Below, in pieces: positions 25,404 to 34,171 of a DNA stretch of 64,000 nucleotides; position 1 is the first letter of the stretch, and every line of letters begins with the position of its first letter. The stretch spans positions 1,426,001 to 1,490,000 of the forward strand of contig NZ_CP024903.1 in NCBI RefSeq assembly GCF_003330765.1, read 5' to 3'. Both the position numbers and the translations under genes were made by a program. The notes beneath the pieces are model-generated. The model was not told where the DNA came from. It saw nothing but the letters and a program-made list of their open reading frames with translations, and did not search any database. This DNA comes from Burkholderia pyrrocinia. GTDB lineage: Bacteria; Pseudomonadota; Gammaproteobacteria; Burkholderiales; Burkholderiaceae.

Positions 25404-25680
25404 TGAGGATTCTCCGGGTTGCGGCTTCGATGCGCGCCTGTGCCGTGCCGATCTGCGTGCGCGTCGTATCGAGCCGCCGTTGTAGTTCGGCGTTCGACCG
25501 CGCGTTCGCTTCGAGTCGCGCAATCGTCTGATCGCGAGCCGTCACCTGATCACGTGCGGCGCGTGCGGCTTGCTGTGCGTCCGAAACGTCCGCACGGAGC
25601 GATTGGACATAGCGAACGCCGCCCCATGCGACGAGCGCAGCCGCACCGAACGCCAGCAGCTTCGCGACCATCGGATTCAT
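25240..25680 (-). CDS. lysB: Inner-membrane spanin (Rz/LysB)
   Basis: 146 residues: one N-terminal membrane segment (VAKLLAFGAAALVAWGGVRY, residues 5-24) followed by a long coiled coil (ARDQVTARDQTIARLEANAR and beyond). This is the i-spanin plan. Its start overlaps the stop of the endolysin by 4 bp and the Rz1 gene is nested at its 3' end. Confidence 0.87.
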   Translation of the reverse strand: MNPMVAKLLAFGAAALVAWGGVRYVQSLRADVSDAQQAARAARDQVTARDQTIARLEANARSNAELQRRLDTTRTQIGTAQARIEAATRRILNETPESRAWADTVLPADIARLQASPDLTGACDYLQRMPAGNAVRVACDGAANEP

Positions 25681-26126
25681 GCGCCCACCGTGTACGACGC
25701 CGCTTCACCGCAGAAATGAGCGGTCAGCACCTCACGACGCGGTTTCACGCCGTCGGCCGCGATGCCGATATGGACCCACCGGCCGCCCTCGTGAATGAGC
25801 TGATCGAACGCGAGATTGGACGCCGCCAGCTTGCGCACCACATCGAGCGGTGCGCCGAACTTCGAGCATACGAAATCGGCAGCGAGCCCCCCAAGGTGCG
25901 CGCTATTGGCGACGCCGCCGACCGCGCGATTCAGCGCCGGGCAGCGATAGCCCGACGTGATCTGCATCGGCTTGCCGCCGAGCAGCACGCGGGCCTGTTC
26001 CAGCGTCTGCGCGAGACGCCGCAGATTTTCGACCGTCGCGGCCGACGGCGTGTTGTCGATATGCCGCGTGCGCGCTACGTCGCTCGCGGTCAGTTCTTCG
26101 AGTGTGAAATGGTCCGTCAACTGCAT
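25677..26126 (-). CDS. Endolysin, M15-type D-Ala-D-Ala carboxypeptidase/endopeptidase
   Basis: 149 residues, no signal peptide, so it needs a holin to reach the wall. Zinc ligands of the M15 fold are visible: His77 and Asp84 in SAHLGGLAADF and His119 in RWVHIGI, with catalytic Glu113 nearby. The N-terminus (MQLTDHFTLEELTASDVAR) is typical of phage M15A endolysins. It is followed by the spanins and preceded by two membrane proteins. Confidence 0.92.
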   Translation of the reverse strand: MQLTDHFTLEELTASDVARTRHIDNTPSAATVENLRRLAQTLEQARVLLGGKPMQITSGYRCPALNRAVGGVANSAHLGGLAADFVCSKFGAPLDVVRKLAASNLAFDQLIHEGGRWVHIGIAADGVKPRREVLTAHFCGEAASYTVGA

Positions 26127-26161
26127 AGAGCCTCCCTGATTGCCTGCGTGCGGTGCGCGCC

Positions 26162-26566
26162 TTATCGGCCCGTATCCGCCCCGCGATCCACTTCGCGCAA
26201 CGCACGATCGAGCACCCGATCGAGCACCCGCGAGCCGCCGTATCCGGCCAGCGTGATGACGCCCGCCTCAAGCACGGCTTGAAAATTCATCCATTCGGAC
26301 GCGAAGAACGCCAGCAGCCCGGCCACGAGCGACACCACCAGATCCTTGGCGATTTCCAGCCCGATCGAGCGGACCGGCGCCACGTCGGCCGCAAGCTTCT
26401 GCAACGTGCTCGCGAGGCCGCCAATGAACGACAGGAACAGGCACAGCGTCACGGCCGCGAGCGGGATGCTCGACAGATCGTCGCCGAACGTGACCGTTGC
26501 AGCCCACGCCGACGGCGGCCACACCACCGCCAGCCAGACCCACCGATACCGAATCAGGTTTTGCAC
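26162..26566 (-). CDS. Probable holin
   Basis: 134 residues from a GTG at 26566 with GGAGGG five bases upstream. Three to four hydrophobic segments are seen (WVWLAVVWPPSAWA, IPLAAVTLCLFLSFIGGLAS, LVVSLVAGLLAFFASEW, AVLEAGVITLAGYGG) and a charged C-terminus (RVLDRALREVDRGADTGR). Membrane protein directly before the endolysin, so it is the likely holin that opens the inner membrane. The frame starting at 26764 would run through the upstream gene and is rejected. Confidence 0.78.
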   Translation of the reverse strand: MQNLIRYRWVWLAVVWPPSAWAATVTFGDDLSSIPLAAVTLCLFLSFIGGLASTLQKLAADVAPVRSIGLEIAKDLVVSLVAGLLAFFASEWMNFQAVLEAGVITLAGYGGSRVLDRVLDRALREVDRGADTGR

Positions 26567-26997
26567 GCAGCCCTCCGATGACGTTTTTCGAATTGATCGT
26601 GGAACGCCAGCACCAGACTGGTAACGGCCATTCCGACATACAGCACATAAGCGCCCCACGCGTCGCCGAGGATCGGCGCAAACACGAAGGGCGGCACGAG
26701 ATAGCAGAACGCCGCGCCGACGTAAAGCCCGTGGCGATGCCGCACGAGCCACACGCACGCGCAACGTCGCGGCAGGACGCCGTTCAGCAGCACGTCGGCC
26801 ACCAGCACCATTGCGATTCCGATCATGGCGAGCGTCAGGATTGCACCCGGCAAACCCTCCCGCCGCATCATCATGTCCGCGAGTGCATACGGCGCCGACA
26901 CGCTGCGCGTGACGACCACGAGCGCGAGCACCGCATACAGCGCGCGGAACGCGACAGCGCGCGCGCCGTGATCTTGAAAACCGGGGTCTTTTCGCAT
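26554..26997 (-). CDS. Small membrane protein of the lysis cassette (holin or antiholin)
   Basis: 147 residues with about four membrane segments (ALYAVLALVVVTRSVSAPYA, AILTLAMIGIAMVLVADVLL, GLYVGAAFCYLVPPFVFAPI, GAYVLYVGMAVTSLVLAFHD). It lies between tail gene X and the probable holin, overlapping the latter. Burkholderia P2-like phages have two membrane proteins here; one is thought to be the holin, the other an antiholin or accessory protein. Sequence does not tell which. Confidence 0.75.
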   Translation of the reverse strand: MRKDPGFQDHGARAVAFRALYAVLALVVVTRSVSAPYALADMMMRREGLPGAILTLAMIGIAMVLVADVLLNGVLPRRCACVWLVRHRHGLYVGAAFCYLVPPFVFAPILGDAWGAYVLYVGMAVTSLVLAFHDQFEKRHRRAACKT

Positions 26998-27004
26998 ACG
27001 AACC

Positions 27005-27211
27005 TCAATCGAATAGCTGAACCAGCGGCGCCGTTCCCGCGATCCCCGTCGAGTCCGGCATTTCGACCTCGAACCCGAGCGGCAGAAACAGGCCGATATC
27101 GGCCAAACCCGGGTTCGCCTCTAACACCGCCTCGACCACGCCATCGGTGCGGCCGTACCAACGCCAGCAGAGCGCGTCGACGGTTTCGTTTTGTTGTGCG
27201 CGTGCCTTCAT
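27005..27211 (-). CDS. X: P2 gpX-like tail protein
   Basis: 68 residues, MKARAQQNETVDALCWRWYG, with EANPGLADIGLFLPLGFEVEM, a LysM-like small fold typical of gpX. It is needed for tail assembly. Its ATG overlaps the stop of L (ATGA). Confidence 0.93.
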   Translation of the reverse strand: MKARAQQNETVDALCWRWYGRTDGVVEAVLEANPGLADIGLFLPLGFEVEMPDSTGIAGTAPLVQLFD

Positions 27212-27711
27212 CAGATCAGGTCCACCGTGACGCGTCGGCGGCGCATGATGTCCGACACAGCCCAATACGCATCACGCCGCGCGTCTTCCGGCAGGCAATC
27301 CAGCGCCTCCGCCCGGCGCGTGCCACTGGCCGACGTGTCGTAACCGCGATAGCGCTCAACCAGCCACGCCAGCGCCCATGCGTACACGGCCCGCCGAAAG
27401 CGCGACACCTGCACGTTCACGCCGTCCACGTCGCCGCTCAGAGTCGTCGCCAAATCGGCCGCGCCTTCGCGCTCACGATCCACGCGCCACTCGGCGAGCA
27501 CGTCACGGGTATGCGCGATGCCCTCGACCACCGCATCGCGAAACCGCGCATCGGTGATCGTGCCGTCTTGCAGGCGCATCACCTCACGTGCGACGCGCAG
27601 ATCGATTTCGGGAAACCATCCATCGCCCGGGATGACGGAGGCGACAGCAGGATCGGCCGGTTTCGGCGCGGTCGCGGCCGGGACGGGTGCGGTCGAAACG
27701 AAATCATTCAT
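27211..27711 (-). CDS. L: P2 gpL-like head completion protein
   Basis: 166 residues starting MNDFVSTAPVPAATAPKPAD; GDGWFPEIDLRVAREVMRLQ and FRRAVYAWALAWLVERYRGY identify gpL, which closes the filled head. The start at 27711 gives the family N-terminus. It lies 95 bp after M. Confidence 0.9.
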   Translation of the reverse strand: MNDFVSTAPVPAATAPKPADPAVASVIPGDGWFPEIDLRVAREVMRLQDGTITDARFRDAVVEGIAHTRDVLAEWRVDREREGAADLATTLSGDVDGVNVQVSRFRRAVYAWALAWLVERYRGYDTSASGTRRAEALDCLPEDARRDAYWAVSDIMRRRRVTVDLI

Positions 27712-27806
27712 CGCAGCACCGTTCGGGGTGGCGGTGGACGCGTGCCGCTTGGCAAGGCGCAATGCCTGCCGCCCGGCACGCGTGCCGCCACGTCGCGAGG
27801 GACGCG

Positions 27807-28508
27807 TTACGCATCCGAGCCCTCACCATCGGGACCGGGTGCAGATTCTTTGCCGGACAGCAGCGCTTCGAGCCGCGCGATATCGCGCTTCACGCCGATC
27901 TTGTCGTTCAGTTCGAATGCCCGGCGAAACGCGGCAAGCGCGGCATCCGGATCGACCGCGGTCAGCGCCACGCCGTACGCCTTGAACAGCTTCGCGCGGA
28001 TCTGATCGACCATATCGAAAGGCGCGGTCAGGTCGATCACGTCGGCCAGCAGGCCCGACGGCACGTCAGCCGTTTCGGCGAACCCTTCGGCCACCGTCGC
28101 CGGCAGCGTGCGGTCGAAATGCGCAGGCATGGTCAGGCCGTGGCGGATCGCGTAGCGGGCGATATCCATCGCCCCGCCCATGTCGCCGGCGTCGAGCCGC
28201 CACAGCATGATCGTTGTCACCACGTCATCCTGACCGCCCGCGTCACGTTCCAGCACTTCGCTGATGTACGGCAGGTAGTCGGGCAGGATTTCGCGCTTGA
28301 TTTCGACCTTGCGCTCGACGGACTGCGTTTCCTTCAACCGCCGCTGATCCGTCGCGAGCTTCGCGCGCATCATCTCGTACGCCCTGTCCTGCGAGCGCTG
28401 CGTGCTCGCCGCGACCTCGCCGCGCGTGTCGCCGGGATCGGCGACGGACGCGACGGTGGACGCGGCGACGCGCATCAAATGCCGAGTGATCGGGGTATGT
28501 CGCGTCAT
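27807..28508 (-). CDS. M: P2 gpM-like terminase small subunit/endonuclease
   Basis: 233 residues, MTRHTPITRHLMRVAAS, then QRSQDRAYEMMRAKLATDQR, DYLPYISEVLERDAGGQDD and MLWRLDAGDMGGAMDIARYA, all characteristic of gpM, the cos-cutting subunit partner of gpP. ATG at 28508 follows AAGGTG; a GTG sits one codon before. Confidence 0.93.
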   Translation of the reverse strand: MTRHTPITRHLMRVAASTVASVADPGDTRGEVAASTQRSQDRAYEMMRAKLATDQRRLKETQSVERKVEIKREILPDYLPYISEVLERDAGGQDDVVTTIMLWRLDAGDMGGAMDIARYAIRHGLTMPAHFDRTLPATVAEGFAETADVPSGLLADVIDLTAPFDMVDQIRAKLFKAYGVALTAVDPDAALAAFRRAFELNDKIGVKRDIARLEALLSGKESAPGPDGEGSDA

Positions 28509-28517
28509 CACCGCACC

Positions 28518-29549
28518 TTATTGACCGCCCGCAGGCGCACCAGCGAATTCAACGTTCTCGATCAGGCAACCGGCGCCGAAGTCCTCGACCACGTACGCCT
28601 CGTTGCTCGATTCGAAGAACTCGACCTGATCGCGCTTCGGGTTGTCGATCACCGCGCGTCGACGGCCGCTGATTTGCCAGTACAGCGACAGATTTTTCAG
28701 GATGGTGATGAACAGCTTGCCGCGCGGCATGAATGGCACCTGCACGGCTTGCAGATTGCCGATGCGCTTCTGGCTGATGACCAGACCGGCCGCGAGCGAT
28801 TCGGTCGGCGGGTTGTCGCGATCGAGAATCGGGAAATACTTGTCCAGGAGCGTATCGCGGCCGCACAGCACGACCAGTTCCGGGCTTTCCGCATACCACG
28901 GCTCGATCAGCGAATTCGTTGCTTCGTAGACGAGCGCGTCGAGGTTCTTGTAATCGCCATCGGCGCCACCGATCACCAGCTTGCCCGAGCCCTTCTTTCC
29001 CTCACTGATCACACGATCTTTTGCCTGATCACGGTACTTCTGCAGCCAGCCCTTGTTCACATCTTCGAGGTTCGGGTTCTTCGTGCGATCGGACGTGGCA
29101 GCCCGGCCCACACCGTTGAAGCCGATACGAATCCGATCGAGCGCTTGTTGCTGCGCGTTCACATCGCGCACCATCGTCTGGAAATTCGGGAACTGCGCCC
29201 ACGCGTCGAGCTTGCCGTACTTCAAATGCGTGTCGAAATTCGTCTGCGTGCAGACGTATGCGTTCGGGTCCATGTCGGTCAGATCGACCGTGGTTCGATC
29301 GGACTTCGTGGTGTCCGTCGTGCTCGCGATCGGTGCGCCGATCAGCAGGCCGAGCTTTTCGCCCATCTGTTCGGTTACGCCCTGCACGTTGATACGTTGC
29401 AGGAACGCCGCCGATTCTTGAATGCGCTTTTCCAGCGTTTGCTGGACGCTCGGCACGACGGCGAATTTTTCCGCGACGCTCGCGACGCCGTTGAGCTTCG
29501 CGATGTTGTCCATGTAGCGCGTCAGTGCGCGCCGGGTAATCGGGTTCAT
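28518..29549 (-). CDS. N: P2 gpN-like major capsid protein
   Basis: 343 residues (P2 gpN is 357). MNPITRRALTRYMDNIAKLN, FPNFQTMVRDVNAQQQALDR, RIGFNGVGRAATSD and YVVEDFGAGCLIENVEF are landmarks of the family. The first ~30 residues are removed by gpO in P2. It sits between scaffold O and terminase M. Confidence 0.96.
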   Translation of the reverse strand: MNPITRRALTRYMDNIAKLNGVASVAEKFAVVPSVQQTLEKRIQESAAFLQRINVQGVTEQMGEKLGLLIGAPIASTTDTTKSDRTTVDLTDMDPNAYVCTQTNFDTHLKYGKLDAWAQFPNFQTMVRDVNAQQQALDRIRIGFNGVGRAATSDRTKNPNLEDVNKGWLQKYRDQAKDRVISEGKKGSGKLVIGGADGDYKNLDALVYEATNSLIEPWYAESPELVVLCGRDTLLDKYFPILDRDNPPTESLAAGLVISQKRIGNLQAVQVPFMPRGKLFITILKNLSLYWQISGRRRAVIDNPKRDQVEFFESSNEAYVVEDFGAGCLIENVEFAGAPAGGQ

Positions 29550-29594
29550 GTGTTCTCCGGTAATTCGATCTGTGGTGTGTCAGCCCGACCGCTG

Positions 29595-30461
29595 TCAGCA
29601 ATCGGTAGCGTCCCAATCGGCGCTGCCGGTTGCGCTCGGTCGCATGGCCGCGCCCGGTTCGCGTTCGAGCTTCTGGCTCAGGGTGTTGAACGCTTCGCGG
29701 TCTTTTTCGCGATCGGCTTTCAACGCCTCGATATCGCGCGTCAGACCATCGATCACGACCTGTTGCGACGCACTGTGGAACGACAGCCGTGTGATCAGGT
29801 CCGCGTTCGACGCATCGCCTTGCGCGAACTCGGCCGCCTTCGCGGCGCCGCCCTTCGATGCGTCGGCGGCCGATGCTGGGGGCTTCAGCGAGAAACCGAA
29901 CATTTCGGCGAACCTCGCCACCACGGCCGACGCGATCGACGTAGACGACGCGGCAGGATCAGCGGGTTCGTCGCCGATGAGTGATGCCGCGTCTACCTCG
30001 ACGCCGATCGAAAACAGGTTTTCCGGGGCCGCCTTGCGGGACTTGAAGTGCTCCGGGTGTTGCCGCGAGAACGTAAGGATTTCGGTGCCGAGGCTCGCGG
30101 GGCTGTCCGTCACGCCGATACCGAACAGATACGCCTTCCCCGTCTTTGCGAAATCCGGCGCAATCTCGACGCTCGTGTAGACCTTCTGGCGGGCCTTCAC
30201 CATTGCCTTGAGATCGTCCGTCGGATCGATCTGTGCGAACAGCGCCAGCTTGCCGTCCTCGACCTCGCGCGCTTCGACGGCCCGGACGTCGCCATACGCG
30301 CGGAACGGGCCATCCGGCATGGTTCCCCGGTAGTGTTCGAGGAACACGCGCGCGCCGTACTTCGCCGGGTCGTACGTACTTGCCATTTCCTCGATCTGTT
30401 GCCGCGTGATGTCGCGACCGTCCGTGGTCGCGCCTTCCGTTGCCACCCGCACAAACTTCAT
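29595..30461 (-). CDS. O: P2 gpO-like capsid scaffold and maturation protease
   Basis: 288 residues. The N-terminal protease part (KFVRVATEGATTDGRDITRQ, VFLEHYRGTMPDGPFRAYGD with its catalytic His, VYTSVEIAPDFAKTGKAYLF with Ser, GIGVTDSPASLGTEIL) fits the serine protease of gpO; the C-terminal ~90 residues are helical scaffold (IDGLTRDIEALKADREKDRE). It is the first gene of the leftward head operon, opposite P. Confidence 0.94.
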   Translation of the reverse strand: MKFVRVATEGATTDGRDITRQQIEEMASTYDPAKYGARVFLEHYRGTMPDGPFRAYGDVRAVEAREVEDGKLALFAQIDPTDDLKAMVKARQKVYTSVEIAPDFAKTGKAYLFGIGVTDSPASLGTEILTFSRQHPEHFKSRKAAPENLFSIGVEVDAASLIGDEPADPAASSTSIASAVVARFAEMFGFSLKPPASAADASKGGAAKAAEFAQGDASNADLITRLSFHSASQQVVIDGLTRDIEALKADREKDREAFNTLSQKLEREPGAAMRPSATGSADWDATDC

Positions 30462-30550
30462 TGTGTTTTCTCCCTGTTGATTCCTGTCCGCTTATCGAGC
30501 GTGAACACCATCGTGCGTGAGCACCGTCAACGCTTCAACGCACGCTCCCG

Positions 30551-30568
30551 TGTGACAGGCCGGGTACA
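30551..30568. promoter_or_regulatory. Ogr-type late activator site (TGT-N12-ACA) between O and P
   Basis: TGT at 30551-30553 and ACA at 30566-30568 are separated by exactly 12 bp in the divergent O/P gap, the layout to which P2 Ogr and P4 delta bind about 55 bp before late start points. Leftward, this predicts a start near 30505 and a ~44-nt leader for O; rightward it predicts a start at about the P initiation codon. Confidence 0.7.
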
Positions 30569-30615
30569 GATTCAGACGGTCGATTTCGCGCTCGCGCGCG
30601 CGATACGCTCGACGC

Positions 30616-32433
30616 ATGGTCAAACCTGCAAACCCCTTCTCCGACTTTCCGGCATCAAACGATGTATCCGCAACGAACGTGACGAACCTCGCCACGCGCC
30701 GCGTTGCGCGTGATCTGTTTTGGAGTGGATGGAAGATTGTCGCCATCGCCGAATACATCGGCGAGCCGCGGTCAACGGTGGAGACGTGGAAACAGCGCGA
30801 GGGATGGGACAAGGCAACCGCGACCGACAAGGTTATTGATGCACTCGTGCAGCGTCAGCGCGTGCTGATCGCGAAGGAAAACAAAGAGGGAAAGGACTTC
30901 AAAGAACTGGACTTGCTCGGCCGAGAAATGGAGCGCCAGCAGCGCATACAGGCGCGCGGCGAGCGGGCCGAAGGTAGCGGAAACGAGAACGGTACGGCCA
31001 GCGAAGGCAAGGCGAGCACGTCGCCGCGCTCGTCGTCGCGGAAATCGAATCGCAATGTCATAACGGCCGAGCAGGAACAGCGCCTGAAAGAAGCGATCCG
31101 CGAACAACTGATCGGCCATCAACACACGTGGTTCGAGCATCGGCACTTGCGCCGCCGCAACATCCTGAAGTCACGACAGATCGGCGCCACGTTCTATTTC
31201 GCGCACGAGGCGCTCGTGCGTGCGCTGGAAACCGGCACGAATCAGATTTTTCTGTCGGCGAGTCGTGCGCAGGCGCACGTGTTCCGCTCGTATATCCAGA
31301 AATTCGCATGGAACGCTGCGCAGGTTGAGCTAACCGGCGATCCGATGAGGTTGTCGAACGGCGCGGAATTGATCTTTCTCGGCACCAGTTCACGCACGGC
31401 CCAAAGCTACAACGGCGACCTGTATTTCGATGAGTATTTTTGGGTCAGCAATTTTGCGACGCTCAACAAGGTCGCGATGGGGATGGCGACGCATTCGCAT
31501 TTGCGGATGACACACTTCTCGACGCCGTCCACGAAAACGCACGAAGCCTATCCGTTTTGGACCGGCGCTCACTTCAACCGTGATCGTGCAGACGACGAGC
31601 GCGTCGAGATCGATATTTCCCATACGTCCCTTGCACGCGGGCGCCAATGCGGCGACGGGCAATGGAGGCAGATCGTCACCGCAGAGGATGCAGTCGCATC
31701 CGGGTTCACGAAACTGGATCTGGAGGACTTGCGCTCAACGAACAGCCCGGCCGATTTCGAAAACCTGTACATGTGCCAGTTCGTGGACGACACCTCATCG
31801 GTGTTCGCCTTCCGGCTCGTACAGGCGTGCATGGTCGATTCATGGGACGTGTGGACTGACGTAAAGCCGTTGCTTGATCGGCCGTTCGGCTGGAAACCGG
31901 TATGGATCGGCTACGACCCGGCCCTCACGGGCGACGCGGCCGGATGCGTCGTCATCGCCCCACCCGAGCAGCCGAACGGAAAATTCCGCGTGCTCGAACG
32001 GCATCGTTGGAAGGGCATCGACTTCGAGACGCAGGCCGAGAAAATCCGAGAGCTGACGCAACGCTACAACGTGACCTATATCGCGATCGACACGACCGGC
32101 ATTGGTCACGGCGTGCATCAGCTTGTGCGGCAGTTCTTCCCGCGTGTCGTACCGATCCAGTATTCGCCCGAAGTGAAGAACCGCCTTGTCCTGAAAGGCA
32201 TGTCGGTGATCGGGAAAAAGCGCCTGGAATTCGACGCGGGCATGACTGACCTCGCGCAATCGTTCCTGTCCATCCGCCGAGCCATGACGCCGAGTGGCAC
32301 AAAGATGACCTACACCGCCGCGCGTAACGAAGAAATCGGCCACGCTGACCTTGCATGGGCCTGCCTTCACGCGCTCGATAACGAACCCCTCGAAGGTGCC
32401 AGCCGCGCACGCAGCACCGTGGAGATTTACTGA
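30616..32433 (+). CDS. P: P2 gpP-like terminase large subunit (ATPase)
   Basis: 605 residues (P2 gpP is 590). N-terminal helix-turn-helix (FWSGWKIVAIAEYIGEPRST), ATPase motor with LKSRQIGATFYFAHEALVRA as the Walker A region and GDLYFDEYFWV as Walker B, and a nuclease-like C-terminal part (VWIGYDPALTGDAAG, YIAIDTTGIGHGVHQLV). It packages DNA from cos. No Shine-Dalgarno precedes the ATG at 30616, and the Ogr site predicts a start point almost at it, so the message may be leaderless. It overlaps Q by one base (TGATG). Confidence 0.95.
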   Translation: MVKPANPFSDFPASNDVSATNVTNLATRRVARDLFWSGWKIVAIAEYIGEPRSTVETWKQREGWDKATATDKVIDALVQRQRVLIAKENKEGKDFKELDLLGREMERQQRIQARGERAEGSGNENGTASEGKASTSPRSSSRKSNRNVITAEQEQRLKEAIREQLIGHQHTWFEHRHLRRRNILKSRQIGATFYFAHEALVRALETGTNQIFLSASRAQAHVFRSYIQKFAWNAAQVELTGDPMRLSNGAELIFLGTSSRTAQSYNGDLYFDEYFWVSNFATLNKVAMGMATHSHLRMTHFSTPSTKTHEAYPFWTGAHFNRDRADDERVEIDISHTSLARGRQCGDGQWRQIVTAEDAVASGFTKLDLEDLRSTNSPADFENLYMCQFVDDTSSVFAFRLVQACMVDSWDVWTDVKPLLDRPFGWKPVWIGYDPALTGDAAGCVVIAPPEQPNGKFRVLERHRWKGIDFETQAEKIRELTQRYNVTYIAIDTTGIGHGVHQLVRQFFPRVVPIQYSPEVKNRLVLKGMSVIGKKRLEFDAGMTDLAQSFLSIRRAMTPSGTKMTYTAARNEEIGHADLAWACLHALDNEPLEGASRARSTVEIY

Positions 32434-33494
32434 TGAGCACCGCCCTCGTTCCGACCACCGACGCGCACGACGTTGCAACGCGCGCGCCGCTGTCCTCGAT
32501 CGAAACGTTCACGTTCGGCGATGCGGTCGCCGCGATCGACGGCGCCGACATTCTCGATTACGCCGAACTGTGGGCGATCGACGACTATTTCGAGCCGCCG
32601 ATCAGCCGCCCCGGGCTCGCGAAATCGCTTCGCGCAGGCACGCATCACGCGTCCGCGCTGTACTTCAAACGGAACGTGCTCGCCTCGACGTTCATCGAGC
32701 ATCCGAAGTTTTCGCGCGATGCGTTCCGCCGCCTCGCGCTCGATTTTCTGGTTTTCGGCGACGCATACCTCGAACGCGAGCGCAACCGCATCGGTGGAGC
32801 GCGCAGCTATCGGCCTTCCCCGGCGAAGTACACGCGCCGAAAAACGGATCTGGTCAATTTCGTGTTCATCGACGGCTTTCTCGACCGCCACCAGTTCGAC
32901 ACGGGCTCGATTTTCCAGTTGATGGAACCGGACGTGAATCAGGAGGTGTACGGCATGCCCGAGTACATCGCATCGCTGCAATCCGCGTGGCTGAACGAAT
33001 CCGCCACGCTGTTCCGGCGCCGCTACTACGCGAACGGCTCGCACGCCGGGTTCATCCTGTACCTCAACGACCCGAACATGGACCCGGAGGACGTAGACGC
33101 GATCCGGAAGGCGTTACGCGACTCGAAGGGCATCGGCAATTTCCGGAACCTGTTTTTGCACTCGGCCGCGCGAAACGGCAGCGGCGAAAAAGGCGCGGTC
33201 CAACTGATCCCGATTTCCGAGGTTGCAGCGAAAGATCAGTTTTTCGACATCAAGAACGTTACGCGCGACGACACGCTCGCGGCCCATCGCGTTCCGCCGC
33301 AGTTGCTTGGCATCGTCCCGAGCAATACGGGCGGTTTCGGCGCGGCCGACACTGCCGCGCGCGTGTTCGGGCGGAACGAAATCGTGCCGTTGCAACAGCA
33401 ATTCCTCAAAATCAACGAATGGGCGGGCGAGGAAATCGTGCGGTTCACGGACTATGTGATCCCGACGGCCGCGCCGACGGCGAGCGCCGCGTAA
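32433..33494 (+). CDS. Q: P2 gpQ-like portal protein
   Basis: 353 residues. ETFTFGDAVAAIDGADILDY, ALYFKRNVLASTFIEHPKFS, LNDPNMDPEDVDAIRKALRD and AAHRVPPQLLGIVPSNTGGF are typical of gpQ-family portals. The dodecameric portal is the gate for DNA. It is translationally coupled to P and followed by a terminator. Confidence 0.95.
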   Translation: MSTALVPTTDAHDVATRAPLSSIETFTFGDAVAAIDGADILDYAELWAIDDYFEPPISRPGLAKSLRAGTHHASALYFKRNVLASTFIEHPKFSRDAFRRLALDFLVFGDAYLERERNRIGGARSYRPSPAKYTRRKTDLVNFVFIDGFLDRHQFDTGSIFQLMEPDVNQEVYGMPEYIASLQSAWLNESATLFRRRYYANGSHAGFILYLNDPNMDPEDVDAIRKALRDSKGIGNFRNLFLHSAARNGSGEKGAVQLIPISEVAAKDQFFDIKNVTRDDTLAAHRVPPQLLGIVPSNTGGFGAADTAARVFGRNEIVPLQQQFLKINEWAGEEIVRFTDYVIPTAAPTASAA

Positions 33495-33500
33495 CCCGCT

Positions 33501-33526
33501 GGAAGTGCCAAATCTGGCACTTTTCG
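33501..33526 (+). terminator. Terminator after portal gene Q
   Basis: Perfect 8-bp stem AAGTGCCA/TGGCACTT (33503-33510 with 33515-33522), loop AATC, followed by TT and a C. It lies 7 bp after the Q stop codon. Confidence 0.7.
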
Positions 33527-33860
33527 GCCCTGCGTCTGGTCCTGCCCGGCGTGCATCAGCCTGCGTCTGGAAATTTCCCCCGAAAATCGCCGAAACCCGC
33601 CCCGCGCGGGCCTGCGCAGGGCCGGGGTTTTGCGTCTGGAAGTGCCCCTTTTTTGCAGCGGGCAGGCGCGGAGGGGACTGCGCTATCCGGGCGCCGGGGC
33701 GCGAGCCACCCCACCGCCCGGCCCGTGCGGCACGCGCCCACCGAGCCCGCGTCCGGCCCGCCACGGGCACGCCGACGCCTCGGCCAAGGGTCGGGATGCA
33801 TTAGGCGTCGAACCGCTCAGAGGCCCGCAAATCGCGCCGGGCGCGGTGCCTCGATTTCCT
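33523..33860. other. Non-coding cos-containing region
   Basis: About 340 bp of very GC-rich DNA without a credible gene. The 9-mer TGCGTCTGG occurs three times (around 33531, 33564 and 33630) with variable flanks, and a probable cos site lies at 33665-33683. In P2 the cos site and its terminase-binding sequences lie directly after Q, so the repeats may be terminase contacts. Confidence 0.55.
33665..33683 (+). other. Probable cos site
   Basis: GGCGCGGAGGGGACTGCGC matches the 19-nt cohesive end of phage P2 (GGCGAGGCGGGGAAAGCAC) at 14 of 19 positions without gaps, and lies in the equivalent place, about 170 bp after Q. Confidence 0.7.
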
Positions 33861-33861
33861 G

Positions 33862-33916
33862 ATGTGATATCACTTTCTGATTGCAAAGTGATAGCACTTT
33901 CTGCTATCATTCGGGC
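33862..33916 (+). promoter_or_regulatory. hicAB promoter and operator
   Basis: TTGCAA (33881-33886) and TATCAT (33905-33910) are 18 bp apart. Two direct copies of GTGATAkCACTTTCTG (33864-33879, 33888-33903) cover this region; each contains a near-palindrome, and AAAGTG-ATAG-CACTTT (33885-33900) is perfect. These are likely HicB binding sites. The start point would fall on the hicA ATG, so hicA may be translated from a leaderless message. Confidence 0.65.
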
Positions 33917-34171
33917 ATGAAATCGAAACACGCCCGCACCCTCGCCGCGATCTTCACGAAGCCCACTCTGGGCGGGATCGTGTTTTCCGATATTGAATCG
34001 CTCGTCGCCGCACTCGGCGGCGAAATCCACGAAGGCGCCGGGTCGCGCATTGCCTTCGAACTGAACGGCACGCGCCGCTATCACCACCGCCCGCACCCGG
34101 GCAAAGAGGCGAAGCGGTATCAGGTGGAGGATCTGCGCGACTGGTTTATCGAAATGGGAATCAAGCCATGA
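33917..34171 (+). CDS. hicA: HicA toxin (mRNA interferase)
   Basis: 84 residues, MKSKHARTLAAIFTKPTLGG. It carries the HicA double-stranded-RNA-binding-like fold, here of the longer type with FSDIESLVAALGGEIHEGAG and the catalytic His in RYHHRPHPGKEAKRYQVEDL. HicA toxins cut mRNA. The ATG at 33917 follows the promoter; an upstream in-frame start at 33881 lies within the operator and is rejected. Its stop overlaps the hicB start (ATGA). Confidence 0.82.
   Translation: MKSKHARTLAAIFTKPTLGGIVFSDIESLVAALGGEIHEGAGSRIAFELNGTRRYHHRPHPGKEAKRYQVEDLRDWFIEMGIKP

Noticed and set aside
33523..33860. Small arginine/proline-rich frames between Q and hicA as genes
   Set aside because: No start signals, biased composition, and the region holds the terminator, repeats and cos site.
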